Source: an uncultured Aquimarina sp. (GTDB taxonomy: Bacteria > Bacteroidota > Bacteroidia > Flavobacteriales > Flavobacteriaceae). From it: a DNA stretch of 64,000 nucleotides. The translations under genes were made by a program, and so were the position numbers. Below are positions 56,117-64,000 of this stretch, piece by piece (positions within the stretch are counted from its first letter, which is position 1; every line of letters begins with the position of its first letter). Below the pieces are notes generated by a model, which had not been told where the DNA came from, did not search any database, and was given only the letters and a program-made list of their open reading frames with translations. The DNA lies in contig CANMKK010000003.1 in NCBI GenBank assembly GCA_947498455.1, forward strand, positions 124,001-188,000, in the 5' to 3' direction.

Positions 56117-56184
56117 AGTCTATTACTAAAATAATGGATTTTCCTACAAACTATAGAAAACAGAAAAATGATATAACGATATTA

Positions 56185-56970
56185 ATGATTAATATAAAGT
56201 TGTTTTATATACTAATTCCTATTTGCTTTTTTTCTTGCAAGGCTCAAAAGCAGAAAACATCAAATGAAATAGTATTCAATATTGTTAGTGACACTATTAA
56301 GTGTAAAAGTTTACATGAGAATTTATTTGTAACAGAATATATTGAAGTATTGCATCCTAATAAAGATTTTCAGAATAGAGTACAAAATAAAGTTTGGTCT
56401 TTCTTTCTACACAACATTTATCCTGCAGAGGTAATCACAAATCTAAAAGCCTACAACAGCAAATGTTGTGAGGAAATAGATGACAGTTGTGATTTTAATT
56501 TTCAAGAATATGATATAAATTATAGCAACTCTAAATTTTCAAGTATTACTGGTTTCTTCAATATTTATGGTTTAACACCTACAGAAGATGAGTTTAATTT
56601 AAACATGAAGATTTCTACATTAGAAATATTAAAAATATCAGATTTATTAACAAAAAAAGGAGTTGATTTTCTATTAAAAGATGCTAATCTAAAGATTAAA
56701 AAATCAATAAATGAAGAAAAAAAATATTGGGACGATGATGATCTGGATGATATATCAGACTTTATAAGTAATATTTCGGATATTGATATTAATGCACTGA
56801 ATAATTTCAAGATATTTAAAAATGGCGAAAATTTTTATTTAAAAATCTGGTATTCGTTTGAGGCTACTAAGTTTCAACAAAAATTATTACCGGTAATAAA
56901 TCTTACTTATAATTTTGATGAACTGAATCCTTATTTCAATAAAGAATTCATACAATTATTGAACGATTAA
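56185..56970 (+). CDS. lipoprotein, possibly DUF3298-like
   Basis: A 261-residue protein. ATG 56185 is chosen over 56134 because it begins the signal directly (INIKLFYILIPICFFSC, lipobox Cys near residue 18). The mature part begins with a strand NEIVFNIVSDTIKCKSLHEN. It contains an acidic stretch (KKYWDDDDLDDISDFISN) and ends with INLTYNFDELNPYFNKEFIQ, which recalls the end of DUF3298/RsiV-type domains; that resemblance is weak. It follows the TPR lipoprotein by 68 bases on the same strand. Unknown function; a candidate member of the immunity-like array. Confidence 0.55.
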   Translation: MINIKLFYILIPICFFSCKAQKQKTSNEIVFNIVSDTIKCKSLHENLFVTEYIEVLHPNKDFQNRVQNKVWSFFLHNIYPAEVITNLKAYNSKCCEEIDDSCDFNFQEYDINYSNSKFSSITGFFNIYGLTPTEDEFNLNMKISTLEILKISDLLTKKGVDFLLKDANLKIKKSINEEKKYWDDDDLDDISDFISNISDIDINALNNFKIFKNGENFYLKIWYSFEATKFQQKLLPVINLTYNFDELNPYFNKEFIQLLND

Positions 56971-57008
56971 AATTATGTCTACTAGAGGAAGGCTATAGAT
57001 TGTTTTAA

Positions 57009-57737
57009 ATGAAAAACACAACATATATGAAAACCATACTATATGTTATTATTTTTTTGAATATATATTCCAATATGTATTCACAAGAACACATTAAATT
57101 AAAGTATAAGGACAAAAAAATTGAGAACATAGTACCCCACAATTGGTATATAATTGATAGCACAACTCTAGGTGATTTAAATAATGATGGTATTAATGAT
57201 TTAGTCATAGTTATCAAAAAAAAAGACCCTAAAAATGTTTTAACAAACAGTGAAATTGGAAATGACTCTATTGATATTAACCCTAGAATTTTAGCCATTT
57301 ATTTTAAAAACAAAAATTCTTGCCTGAAAAAGCAATTACAAAATAATAACTTTATTTATGTTAATCGAAACCCAACCATTGAAGAACCTTTTCAAGGTAT
57401 TAGTATAGCACCAGAAGGGGGACTTCAGATAGATTTTCAATTGTTTTACAATGCGGGAAGTTGGTATACCTATAATGAATCTTATTTCTTTAAATATAAG
57501 AATGATTCCTTTGAACTAATAAAATATTCAAAACTAGCTGTAAATCGAGCAACCATGGAATCCGAAGAAGAAAAAGTAAATTTCCTTAAAGGCGAAACTA
57601 CTTATACAACAGAAACTTTTAAAGAAGAAGATAAAGATAAAGAATATCCTATAGTAAAATCCACCAGGACAACCTTTGTTCCAGAAAAACTACAGTTACT
57701 AAAAGAGGTAAAGACTCCTTTTTTATTTATAAAATAG
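57009..57737 (+). CDS. exported protein with FG-GAP-like motif
   Basis: A 242-residue protein with a signal peptide (KTILYVIIFLNIYSNMYSQE) and probable cleavage after YSQ. ATG 57009 and ATG 57027 are both possible starts. The mature region contains TTLGDLNNDGINDLVIVIKK, a D-x-N-x-D-G-x-x-D loop. It then has beta strands (LQIDFQLFYNAGSWYTYNES) that parallel the N-domain of the lipoprotein at 55133, suggesting two diverged members of one family. A charged tail follows (TFKEEDKDKEYPIVKSTRTT). Periplasmic. Function unknown. Confidence 0.6.
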   Translation: MKNTTYMKTILYVIIFLNIYSNMYSQEHIKLKYKDKKIENIVPHNWYIIDSTTLGDLNNDGINDLVIVIKKKDPKNVLTNSEIGNDSIDINPRILAIYFKNKNSCLKKQLQNNNFIYVNRNPTIEEPFQGISIAPEGGLQIDFQLFYNAGSWYTYNESYFFKYKNDSFELIKYSKLAVNRATMESEEEKVNFLKGETTYTTETFKEEDKDKEYPIVKSTRTTFVPEKLQLLKEVKTPFLFIK

Positions 57738-57770
57738 TTCTTACATATTTAGAAACAATATTGACGCATT

Positions 57771-57911
57771 ATGGTAGATTTAAATCTTACTTGGAAGATC
57801 AATTATCAATCCTTTGTAAAGGAGTACTTTACATTTTTAAATGATTACATCAATAGAGGATTTAATCCTTCTAAATTTGGTAAAATAACCTCTAGATTAT
57901 GGAAAATGTAA
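57771..57911 (+). CDS. short ORF of 46 residues, doubtful
   Basis: ATG 57771 to TAA 57909-57911, opening MVDLNLTWKINYQSFVKEYF. It has no signal peptide and overlaps the start of the next gene in another frame. It may be a fragment of a lost gene or chance. Confidence 0.2.
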   Translation: MVDLNLTWKINYQSFVKEYFTFLNDYINRGFNPSKFGKITSRLWKM

Positions 57912-58524
57912 AGAAAATAATACTTCTCTTTATATTATCATTTACTTTTATTTCTTGTGTTCAAGAAAATTTTAAGAAAATTAGTAGTCAATTATATAAA
58001 GATTCATCAGGTGAATTATATATTAAAGCAAAAAACAAATCTTTACTGCACCCTTCTAAAGATATAAGTAAAATTAAAGGTTTTATATATCTTAATAGTA
58101 TTTACGACGTTATTAATCAAAATAATAAGAATCTCAAAAACATAGTTGATATTAAAACCTTTGAAAAAGTTAATAGAAGTGGTAACTATTTCAAAGATAC
58201 TAATCAAATCTATGTTTATACCAATCAACCAAAATCTAATCAATTATTTAATATTAAAAATAAAGAGGTTATATTATTTGGTATGGACAAAGATTATTTG
58301 AGAATCAGAAATGTTACGTACTACAAAGGAATAAAATGAGATGGATTAAATACTACAAAGGCAAAATTATTCTATTGTACCAACTCAAATACAGATAAAA
58401 TCGAGTTTTATTCAGATGTAATCTATTATATCATGAAGATACTCTTATTACCTCAGAATATTTAAATTATATGAACCTAACAGAAAAAACAAAAGATTCG
58501 CTAATCAAAGTTTTTTTTCAATAG
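57899..58524 (+). pseudogene. lipoprotein gene of DKNYY-like type, disrupted near its 3' end
   Basis: The intact reading frame gives 146 residues from ATG 57899. It has a lipobox (KIILLFILSFTFISCVQ) and DKN-type repeats (NRSGNYFKDTNQIYVYTNQP, GMDKDYLRIRNVTYYKGIK), then TGA at 58337-58339. Coding sequence continues past it: DGLNTTKAKLFYC in the same frame, then after a shift before 58420 NLLYHEDTLITSEYLNYMNL and TEKTKDSLIKVFFQ, ending TAG 58522. A longer ancestral protein of about 207 residues has thus lost its end. The shorter product may still be made. Confidence 0.6.
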
Positions 58525-58555
58525 ATAGTAATTCTTGCATTACTCATTGATTATT

Positions 58556-59056
58556 ATGAGATTAAAATCATTGTACAATAATAAAAACACCTTACTTCTT
58601 TTCTTAATCTTTCTTTCAATAGCTTGTAAACAATCAACAAACTCATTGGTAGAAAAGGATTCTACTCATATAAGAATTAATAAAGAATCAAAAGAAAGCT
58701 CCTCTACATTAGAATCACAGAACAAGATAGTTGTTTCTCAAGACAATTATAATGGTACATACCATCTTAGTGGAAGAAATAAGTGTGAAATGTTAATTAC
58801 GATAAAAGATGATATGTATTCTGTAAAAACTAATAAAAGAACTCAATCTGGAACTATCGATATTATAAAAAGTAATAGTTTGGATACCTATATTTTGTTT
58901 AAGAACCTATTTGGTGACGATCCTAAAACTGAAATAGAAGGAAAATATGAAGACGGAACTATAACCATTCAAAATTATGGTAATACTTTAAATCCTTATA
59001 CCAGAATAAGTGAATGTGGAGATAAGTTTTTATTACTGAAAAAGACGAACCAATAA
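58556..59056 (+). CDS. small lipoprotein of unknown function
   Basis: A 166-residue protein. ATG 58556 is preferred over a TTG seven codons earlier. The signal LLLFLIFLSIACKQSTN has the lipobox Cys near residue 24. A Ser/Lys/Glu-rich linker (KESKESSSTLESQNK) leads to a compact beta domain (YNGTYHLSGRNKCEMLITIK, then KYEDGTITIQNYGNTLNPYT) with two further Cys. The layout resembles small lipocalin-like or inhibitor-like lipoproteins, but no family is certain. It is on the same strand as its neighbours in the array. Confidence 0.6.
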   Translation: MRLKSLYNNKNTLLLFLIFLSIACKQSTNSLVEKDSTHIRINKESKESSSTLESQNKIVVSQDNYNGTYHLSGRNKCEMLITIKDDMYSVKTNKRTQSGTIDIIKSNSLDTYILFKNLFGDDPKTEIEGKYEDGTITIQNYGNTLNPYTRISECGDKFLLLKKTNQ

Positions 59057-59079
59057 TCTATGTTAGATATTTATAAAAT

Positions 59080-59205
59080 ATGATTAAAAAATGTTTCTAA
59101 AAAACGCTATATATTAAAACTACCATATTTTGTCTAACATTATTTATAGTATCCTGCAAGCAGACTACTACCGAAAATAATAGAAATAATGAGCAGGTTT
59201 TTTAA
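59080..59205 (+). pseudogene. lipoprotein signal remnant with internal stop
   Basis: ATG 59080 gives MIKKCF, then TAA at 59098-59100, then in the same frame KTLYIKTTIFCLTLFIVSCK with an excellent lipobox, then QTTTENNRNNEQVF and TAA. Only the leader of a lost lipoprotein remains. It overlaps the start of the next gene. Confidence 0.6.
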
Positions 59206-60442
59206 ATTACCAAAGTACTACATACTAATCATATCACTGTTTATAACTACTACCATATGTAGTCAAGAAACATATTTTGTCGTTGCAAAAAATGGTCTTA
59301 TTATCAGAGATCAACCTTCTAAATTAGGGAAAAGGATTGGTAAATTATCCTATGGATCAGAAGTGAAGATTCTAAAGAATACAGGCGTATGGTTAACAAT
59401 TAGAGATAATGATCAGGAATTAAAAGGGGAATGGGTGTCTATAACATTAGAACCATCAAAAAAGTCAAAACCTACAGCAAACTATTATATTTTTAGTGGC
59501 TACTTAGTGTCTAAAGAAGAGGCTATCCATAATGATATATTTCAAAAACAAAATATGGAAGACTTACATATTTATTCAACATATTCTTTTGAAATAAACA
59601 CAGGAGATATTGTTAATCTCATTCCACTTACAGATAGTTATCCGTGGACGGAACATAAAGACTCCCTGGCCATATCAAATCATTATTTAGGTAATATCAA
59701 AACAGATAATAATAATTACCATCAATTAGATTCTAATTTTAGGAGTCGTTTTCTAGGAAGAATGAATATTTCTGAGGATCATAACATATTTGTTTATAAT
59801 GTATCCAGAGATAAAATATTTACTTATCGTGTAAAAGATCAGCCTTTAGTGGGGATTCTCACCCCATACGGAGCTCAAGATCAGATACAGCAGTATGATT
59901 ATATAATAGGTTTTGATCTCAATGAAACGTTAAAGAAGGGTATTAATTATACAGAAACGATCTTTACATATATAGGCAAAGAAAACCCTTTTCAAACAGG
60001 TCAGTTACAAGAATTAATTTGGAGCAAGATTGATTATAACCTTTTTAAAACTAATATTAATTGGAATAATGCTACTTTCAAGATTAGATATGATCCGTTA
60101 AAAGATGTGTATCTTTTTTCAATGGAAAACCTGGATTACTACCTCATTAATTTAGTAGAAAATGATCAACTTCGAGATCGGCATTTGATAATTGTAGATA
60201 GAAGTTCTAAAACTATAATGGCTGATTTTTATTATAGTGAAGGTGAGAGTTCATCTCTTGCTCCTATAACCATAAAAGGTGCGCAGCAAGGCTCTTCTGG
60301 AGGACAATGGACAGGTAAGATGTTCAAAAATGCTCCTCCTATAATATTTGGTATTTTATACCATACTTTCGGCTGCCCCAAAATAGATATTATAAGTGAA
60401 AGTCGTAGTTCCATACGTTTACGTTGTGACAACAGACACTGA
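59189..60442 (+). CDS. exported protein with N-terminal bacterial SH3 domain
   Basis: A 417-residue protein with a signal peptide (YYILIISLFITTTICSQE). Residues about 28-90 form an SH3b domain (VVAKNGLIIRDQPSKLGKRI, then VWLTIRDNDQELKGEWVSI), which in this group often binds cell-wall peptides. The remaining 320 residues are beta-rich and unrecognised (IFTYRVKDQPLVGILTPYGA; VDRSSKTIMADFYYSEGESS). It is the last and largest gene of the array. A wall-binding exported protein would suit protection against a peptidoglycan peptidase, but this is inference. Confidence 0.65.
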   Translation: MSRFFKLPKYYILIISLFITTTICSQETYFVVAKNGLIIRDQPSKLGKRIGKLSYGSEVKILKNTGVWLTIRDNDQELKGEWVSITLEPSKKSKPTANYYIFSGYLVSKEEAIHNDIFQKQNMEDLHIYSTYSFEINTGDIVNLIPLTDSYPWTEHKDSLAISNHYLGNIKTDNNNYHQLDSNFRSRFLGRMNISEDHNIFVYNVSRDKIFTYRVKDQPLVGILTPYGAQDQIQQYDYIIGFDLNETLKKGINYTETIFTYIGKENPFQTGQLQELIWSKIDYNLFKTNINWNNATFKIRYDPLKDVYLFSMENLDYYLINLVENDQLRDRHLIIVDRSSKTIMADFYYSEGESSSLAPITIKGAQQGSSGGQWTGKMFKNAPPIIFGILYHTFGCPKIDIISESRSSIRLRCDNRH

Positions 60443-60467
60443 TTGGAGAGATGTTCTATTGATTTCT

Positions 60468-60631
60468 AATACCAGTTGTTGTTTGAATTTACTGGAAAAG
60501 AAAATAAAGATTTTTTTGTTTCAATGAAGAAGAAAAATTAAGCATAGCTGGGCTACGGTTTATTTTTATGCTGAAATTGAGGCACAAAAAAGAACATTTT
60601 ATTACGTTAAATTCAAATGACAAATGGTATT
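60468..60631. mobile_element. 164-base MITE-like fold-back element
   Basis: The terminal inverted repeats are 24 bases with 21 matches: AATACCAGTTGTTGTTTGAA at the left end, and AATACCATTTGTCATTTGAA as the reverse complement of the right end. The interior contains a further inverted section around GCATAGCTGGGCTACGG and TTTATTTTTATGC. It has no ORF. It lies just after the array and ends 33 bases before a dispersed palindrome. Confidence 0.65.
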
Positions 60632-60664
60632 AATAGTAGTCGATAAAGCATAAGACTATGTAAA

Positions 60665-60695
60665 GTCCTGACAGGTGTCAGAAACCTGTCAGGAC
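60665..60695. repeat. dispersed palindromic repeat, copy 3
   Basis: GTCCTGACAGGT / ACCTGTCAGGAC gives 12-base perfect arms round a 7-base loop. Design and CCTG/CAGG content match the copies at 47192 and 50448. Confidence 0.65.
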
Positions 60696-60884
60696 CGGTG
60701 ATTCACAAATTATCTTTGTTATACGATCTATGGATGAGAATTTCGTAAAAATAATTGCAACGATTTTTCTAAGTAACAAAGTAGGACTATATTTAATTAA
60801 CATTTATTTTACCTATTGGATACATTATGACAACAATATTTACATGATGAACTCGTTATTTATATAATCTTAAAACCTAATATA

Positions 60885-61127
60885 ATGAAAAAAATCACAG
60901 AAATTAATGGGGCTAAAAAAATGTCCAAAAAAGAACAACAAAGTATCCATGGGGGTAACTCTCAAGGGTCTGTTATTACATGTCAAACAAAAATATTATC
61001 TTCTATAGAAATAGGTGTATCCACAACTGTGACATATTTTTGTGACACAAGTGAAGGTCAGTCTTGTGGTTCGCAATTCTATTGGGATGATGAACAACCT
61101 ACAGGTTCTTTCTGTACAAATTCATAG
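60885..61127 (+). CDS. bacteriocin-type peptide with double-glycine leader
   Basis: An 80-residue precursor. The leader MKKITEINGAKKMSKKEQQS ends IHGG at residues 21-24. This is the Bacteroidota double-glycine leader normally cleaved and exported by a peptidase-containing ABC transporter (established for such leaders). The 56-residue core is Ser/Thr-rich with four Cys (TCQTKIL; YFCDTSEGQSCGSQFYWDD; GSFCTNS). No transporter, dehydratase or rSAM enzyme is in the window. Together with the gene at 50536 it brackets the T6SS-like cluster. A secreted signal or antimicrobial role is inferred. Confidence 0.75.
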   Translation: MKKITEINGAKKMSKKEQQSIHGGNSQGSVITCQTKILSSIEIGVSTTVTYFCDTSEGQSCGSQFYWDDEQPTGSFCTNS

Positions 61128-61591
61128 AGCTCATAATTAATAACTATTTGACCTTAAAAAAATCCTATAAATAATTGTTTTTTATTTAGACTTAGAAATA
61201 AAATAGAACCGTAGCTTTACTTCGACTAAGTTCAGTATAAAATTCTATGTTTTCATTTTCTTTCTTACTAAGATCAAAAATTACTGTTTATTTTTTCAGG
61301 TAATTCTAATGTCTAATAGGTATAACTATCTAATCCTACTTCGTCATTTTAGATTTTTCAAAGCATTCATCCCTTTGCCAACATTGTTTTTCATTTACAA
61401 CTAGCGTTGTACCGTGTTCCAAAGGCAGAAGATTGAAGTCTCAATCAAAAGATGACAAAGTAGGATTAAAGAATAGCCAATTGTGCTAGCGCTATACCGA
61501 AGTATCGTAATTGTTTCTTTTATCTACAAAATATAGTAGAAATAGTATGCGATTAGATGCAAAATTTTATTCGTAACTCGTATTATACTAC
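61128..61591. other. intergenic region with a 138-base fold-back element
   Basis: 464 bases without a gene. The fold-back at 61331-61468 dominates; the remainder is AT-rich with no feature I can support. Confidence 0.5.
61331..61468. mobile_element. 138-base fold-back (MITE-like) element
   Basis: The ends are TAATCCTACTTCGTCATTTT and, as reverse complement of the right side, TAATCCTACTTTGTCATCTT (18 of 20 match). Inside, CCCTTTGCCAACA pairs with TGTTCCAAAGG, and the centre has ACAACTAGCGTTGT, itself a hairpin. The whole unit can fold into one long structure. No ORF. Confidence 0.6.
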
Positions 61592-62785
61592 CTAAAGCAA
61601 TTTTTTTAATATAGTACCATAATACTGAACACCTTCTATCAGAAGACTGTAGAAATAGGTGCCTGAAGGAAGGTTATCATCTTTAAAAACGATGGTTTGA
61701 TTTCCTGCTCCAGCAGGATAGATATATCCTTGTTGATAAACCTTTATTCCATTTCGATTATACATTGTAAATATGGCTAGAATCGTGTTTGTATTATCTA
61801 ACCTGAATGAAATGTTTAGAACATCATCAAAAGGATTGGGATAGGTTTTTATAGTAGTAGCATTGCATTCAATTTTTGGGACACGATAATTCAATGTATT
61901 ATTGCTATTAGAATACTCCAATACTTCATCCTTCTCATCAACCACAATATAGAGATAGTCATCTGCTATTTCTTTATATAGTGTAGATTTTATAAAGAAA
62001 GAGACCACCGTCGCTTGACCTCTTGCCAATGGAGGAATCATAGTTTTATTGAGTAACACCGCATCGGTATCTTTTTTATAATAAACACTTACCTCGGACT
62101 TCTCTGTAATATCACGATTTCTAACATTTCTAATATGGGTTTTTAAAAGAACTCCCTGATCCCTAATGGTATTAAATGGTTTTAGTATTTCTGCGTGTGT
62201 AACTTCTAGATCTCCTAGTGAATATGGACTATACACCGTAAAATCTATAAATTCTCTGTCTACAACAGCATTATTTGTTACTTCTTTTAGTGCTAAAGAA
62301 ATAGTATAATTACCGGGATGCGTATCATATGCTCCCATATATAAAGTATACGTTCCTAAAAGGACCAATTCATCCCGTACGATATTTTTAGCACTCCTTG
62401 CAGATCCTCCGCCAGGTCGGGTAGGGGGTATTAAAATAGGATCTAATGTCGTATTTATTATATGAGAAACACCTATAAAAAGGTTCTTTTCCGTTTGTCG
62501 TGATCCAGTTATAGTATCCTCATGATAGTTACCAAAAACATTAAATTTAATACCTCCATAGATCGAAATCAAAAGGTCTATAGTATCTGGAAGTAGTATT
62601 TCGGATTTATAGGCACTAATGTCAATAATTATATCCAGCGGTACAATAGCTCCATGATCTCCATTCTCTGATGAAATGATTTCCGAATTTGTCGATTTAT
62701 AGGGTAACTTTTCAGTATTGCAATAGATGGTATACGATAGTAAATACATCAAAATTAAGGGAAGCGATCGCTTAGTATAGTTCAT
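61592..62785 (-). CDS. CARDB-domain protein with type A T9SS sorting signal
   Basis: A 397-residue exported protein. The signal is LPLILMYLLSYTIYCN. Residues about 195-310 form a CARDB-type beta domain (LGDLEVTHAEILKPFNTIRD, then VVDEKDEVLEYSNSNNTLNY), followed by the type A sorting domain (IKTYPNPFDDVLNISFRLDN, FTMYNRNGIKVYQQG, LPSGTYFYSLLIEG). It should be exported by the type IX system and attached to or released from the surface. Function unknown. It is transcribed from a start about 260 bases downstream of the AraC-type regulator's stop, on the same strand. Confidence 0.82.
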   Translation of the reverse strand: MNYTKRSLPLILMYLLSYTIYCNTEKLPYKSTNSEIISSENGDHGAIVPLDIIIDISAYKSEILLPDTIDLLISIYGGIKFNVFGNYHEDTITGSRQTEKNLFIGVSHIINTTLDPILIPPTRPGGGSARSAKNIVRDELVLLGTYTLYMGAYDTHPGNYTISLALKEVTNNAVVDREFIDFTVYSPYSLGDLEVTHAEILKPFNTIRDQGVLLKTHIRNVRNRDITEKSEVSVYYKKDTDAVLLNKTMIPPLARGQATVVSFFIKSTLYKEIADDYLYIVVDEKDEVLEYSNSNNTLNYRVPKIECNATTIKTYPNPFDDVLNISFRLDNTNTILAIFTMYNRNGIKVYQQGYIYPAGAGNQTIVFKDDNLPSGTYFYSLLIEGVQYYGTILKKLL

Positions 62786-63046
62786 TCTAAAATAAATAGT
62801 ACGTTAAGTACATAAAAATATGTCAAGCATCTAACAAACCATTATAATCAATTACTAATATTCATCAATTTTATAAAATTGACTGTATTTTATTCATTTT
62901 TGTTCAATTAAAATAACTTAAAACTACTTCTTAAATCTCAGCTATTGACTCCATGTCTCTATACGCAACTACTTCATAATCTGCACTCCATACTTGTTTT
63001 CTTGAGTCTTTACCGGATACTACTATATTTTACTCATTAATTTTTT

Positions 63047-64000
63047 CTAAATTGTTTTGCTAGTCAGTATTTCTTTCTGAATCTGCTTGATATAGAATGA
63101 ATGCGTGAGGCCGGTTTGTTTTTTAAATGCATTAGCAAAAGTATTTACACTTTTATACCCTAACTCTTCTGCAATTGCTTTAATGGTATAGGATCTAAAT
63201 TTATAATCTGTTTTTAGCTTATCTAAACAAAACTTAATTCTTAATTCGTTTATATAATTATTAAAAGTTTTATAACGGGATTCACTAATAACTTTAGAAA
63301 GATAGGTTGTATTGGTATTGATGAGTTTGGCAGTTGTATACAAACTACAATCAGAAGTAAGAAAAAAGTGTTCTTGTTCTAATATATTTAGTTTTTCGAA
63401 AAGCTCATTTGTTTTTTTATCCGTAACAAAATCTTTTTTGAGCTTATGACTAGGACCAAAAACTTTTTCTTTCTTCTCTACTTGTAATTGCTCATATAAT
63501 GCTTTGTTTTTGCGCTGTATTTTCACAAAATACAGTATCAAAATAAGTAAACCCCCAAGTACTATTAATAATCCTATAACATAGGTAGCATTTTTTGACG
63601 CCAGGCTTAGATTTTTATCTTTTAGATCAGCAATATCCTCATTATATAATGTATCTCGGGCATTCATATCACCAGTATGAAGAGATTCTATGATCTCATT
63701 ATAAACTTTGGTATATTTTAGTTGTAATTCTTTATTATTAAGTTGCTCTCCACACTTAATTGCCAGTGCATACATTTCTTTGATTTTTTCAACTTCGGCA
63801 TCCGCTTCTATCATATCAAAATTATAAGACAATAATTCTTCTGCTTTCTTATACTCTTTTAAAGCATAAAAACATGTGGCTATATGATAATTGGCAGTTA
63901 ATAAATTGACATCCCTTTGATTATTTTGTTTTAGTAAATCAGATTTAGCTAATATGAGGTATGATAAAGCCTTATCATATTTTTTCTTTCCTATATAAGC
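63047..64000 (-). CDS. TPR-membrane-AraC family regulator, C-terminal part (runs off the window)
   Basis: The frame is open to the window edge; the 318 residues seen are the C-terminal part. The edge region is tetratricopeptide-like (KKYDKALSYLILAKSDLLKQ, then ANYHIATCFYALKEYKKAEE). A membrane helix follows (NATYVIGLLIVLGGLLILIL), then a charged linker. A C-terminal AraC helix-turn-helix pair comes last (TTAKLINTNTTYLSKVISES and IKAIAEELGYKSVNTFANAF). This is a common Bacteroidota layout for membrane-linked regulators with an exported sensor part. The TTG at 63832 is not a start. It may control the CARDB gene downstream. Confidence 0.88.
   Translation of the reverse strand, partial: AYIGKKKYDKALSYLILAKSDLLKQNNQRDVNLLTANYHIATCFYALKEYKKAEELLSYNFDMIEADAEVEKIKEMYALAIKCGEQLNNKELQLKYTKVYNEIIESLHTGDMNARDTLYNEDIADLKDKNLSLASKNATYVIGLLIVLGGLLILILYFVKIQRKNKALYEQLQVEKKEKVFGPSHKLKKDFVTDKKTNELFEKLNILEQEHFFLTSDCSLYTTAKLINTNTTYLSKVISESRYKTFNNYINELRIKFCLDKLKTDYKFRSYTIKAIAEELGYKSVNTFANAFKKQTGLTHSFYIKQIQKEILTSKTI

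Noticed and set aside
57771..57911. The 46-residue ORF as a toxin or antitoxin
   Set aside because: No partner gene, no recognisable motif, and it overlaps the next gene; only a doubtful ORF is claimed.
1..64000. tRNA, rRNA or CRISPR loci
   Set aside because: Scanned for T-loop sequences, conserved rRNA segments and regularly spaced repeats; nothing convincing was seen by eye. A dedicated tRNA and repeat search would settle it.

Overview
The window is chromosomal DNA from a member of the Bacteroidota, most likely a marine Flavobacteriaceae of the Aquimarina type. The genus is inferred from gene content; the family-level signals are direct. They are type IX secretion sorting domains (type A and type B), a SusC-like plug domain, a menaquinone gene block, promoters of the TAnnTTTG type, weak or absent Shine-Dalgarno sites, and AT-rich DNA. 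No tRNA, rRNA, CRISPR array or intact transposase was seen.

Left part (1-14,750): a thrA-thrB-thrC operon on the minus strand, preceded by a TAnnTTTG promoter and a 38-residue Thr/Ile-rich leader ORF that looks like a translational attenuator. Then come the NAD(P)HX repair fusion, a lipoprotein, xerD, two outer-membrane barrel proteins, aroQ, a large secreted metalloprotease with tandem FN3 repeats, and a BON-LysM protein.

Centre (14,750-39,340): housekeeping genes. These include a divergent truA, a type-B-sorted adhesin, an aldose-epimerase-like protein, recQ, a lipoprotein metalloprotease, a PRMT-like methyltransferase beside cysM-cysE, gap, and a TetR/SDR pair with matching palindromic operators. 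A broken GNAT gene follows, then an NlpC/P60 peptidase, a thiolase, a PgpH-like HD phosphodiesterase, an MscS channel and a VTT membrane protein.

Menaquinone block (40,028-44,887): menA, an MBL-fold hydrolase, menC, a CPBP protease and menE in one direction. They are followed by a plug-vWA fusion protein and topoisomerase III.

Accessory region (49,575-61,590): this is the most interesting part. An extended Hcp/TssD tube protein, a protein ending in a LAS-type (M15-like) peptidoglycan peptidase, and a lipoprotein are translationally coupled (TAATG, then ATGA). They read as a type VI secretion carrier, effector and immunity operon. Behind them is a same-strand series of exported or lipoprotein genes mixed with three decayed remnants, which looks like an accumulating immunity-gene array. 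Short genes with bacteriocin-type leaders lie on both sides (50,536-50,697 and 60,885-61,127). Fold-back, MITE-like elements and dispersed palindromic repeats occupy the gaps. No T6SS core genes are in the window, so the module is either orphan or served by an apparatus elsewhere.

Right end: a type-A-sorted CARDB protein and a TPR-membrane-AraC regulator that runs off the window.
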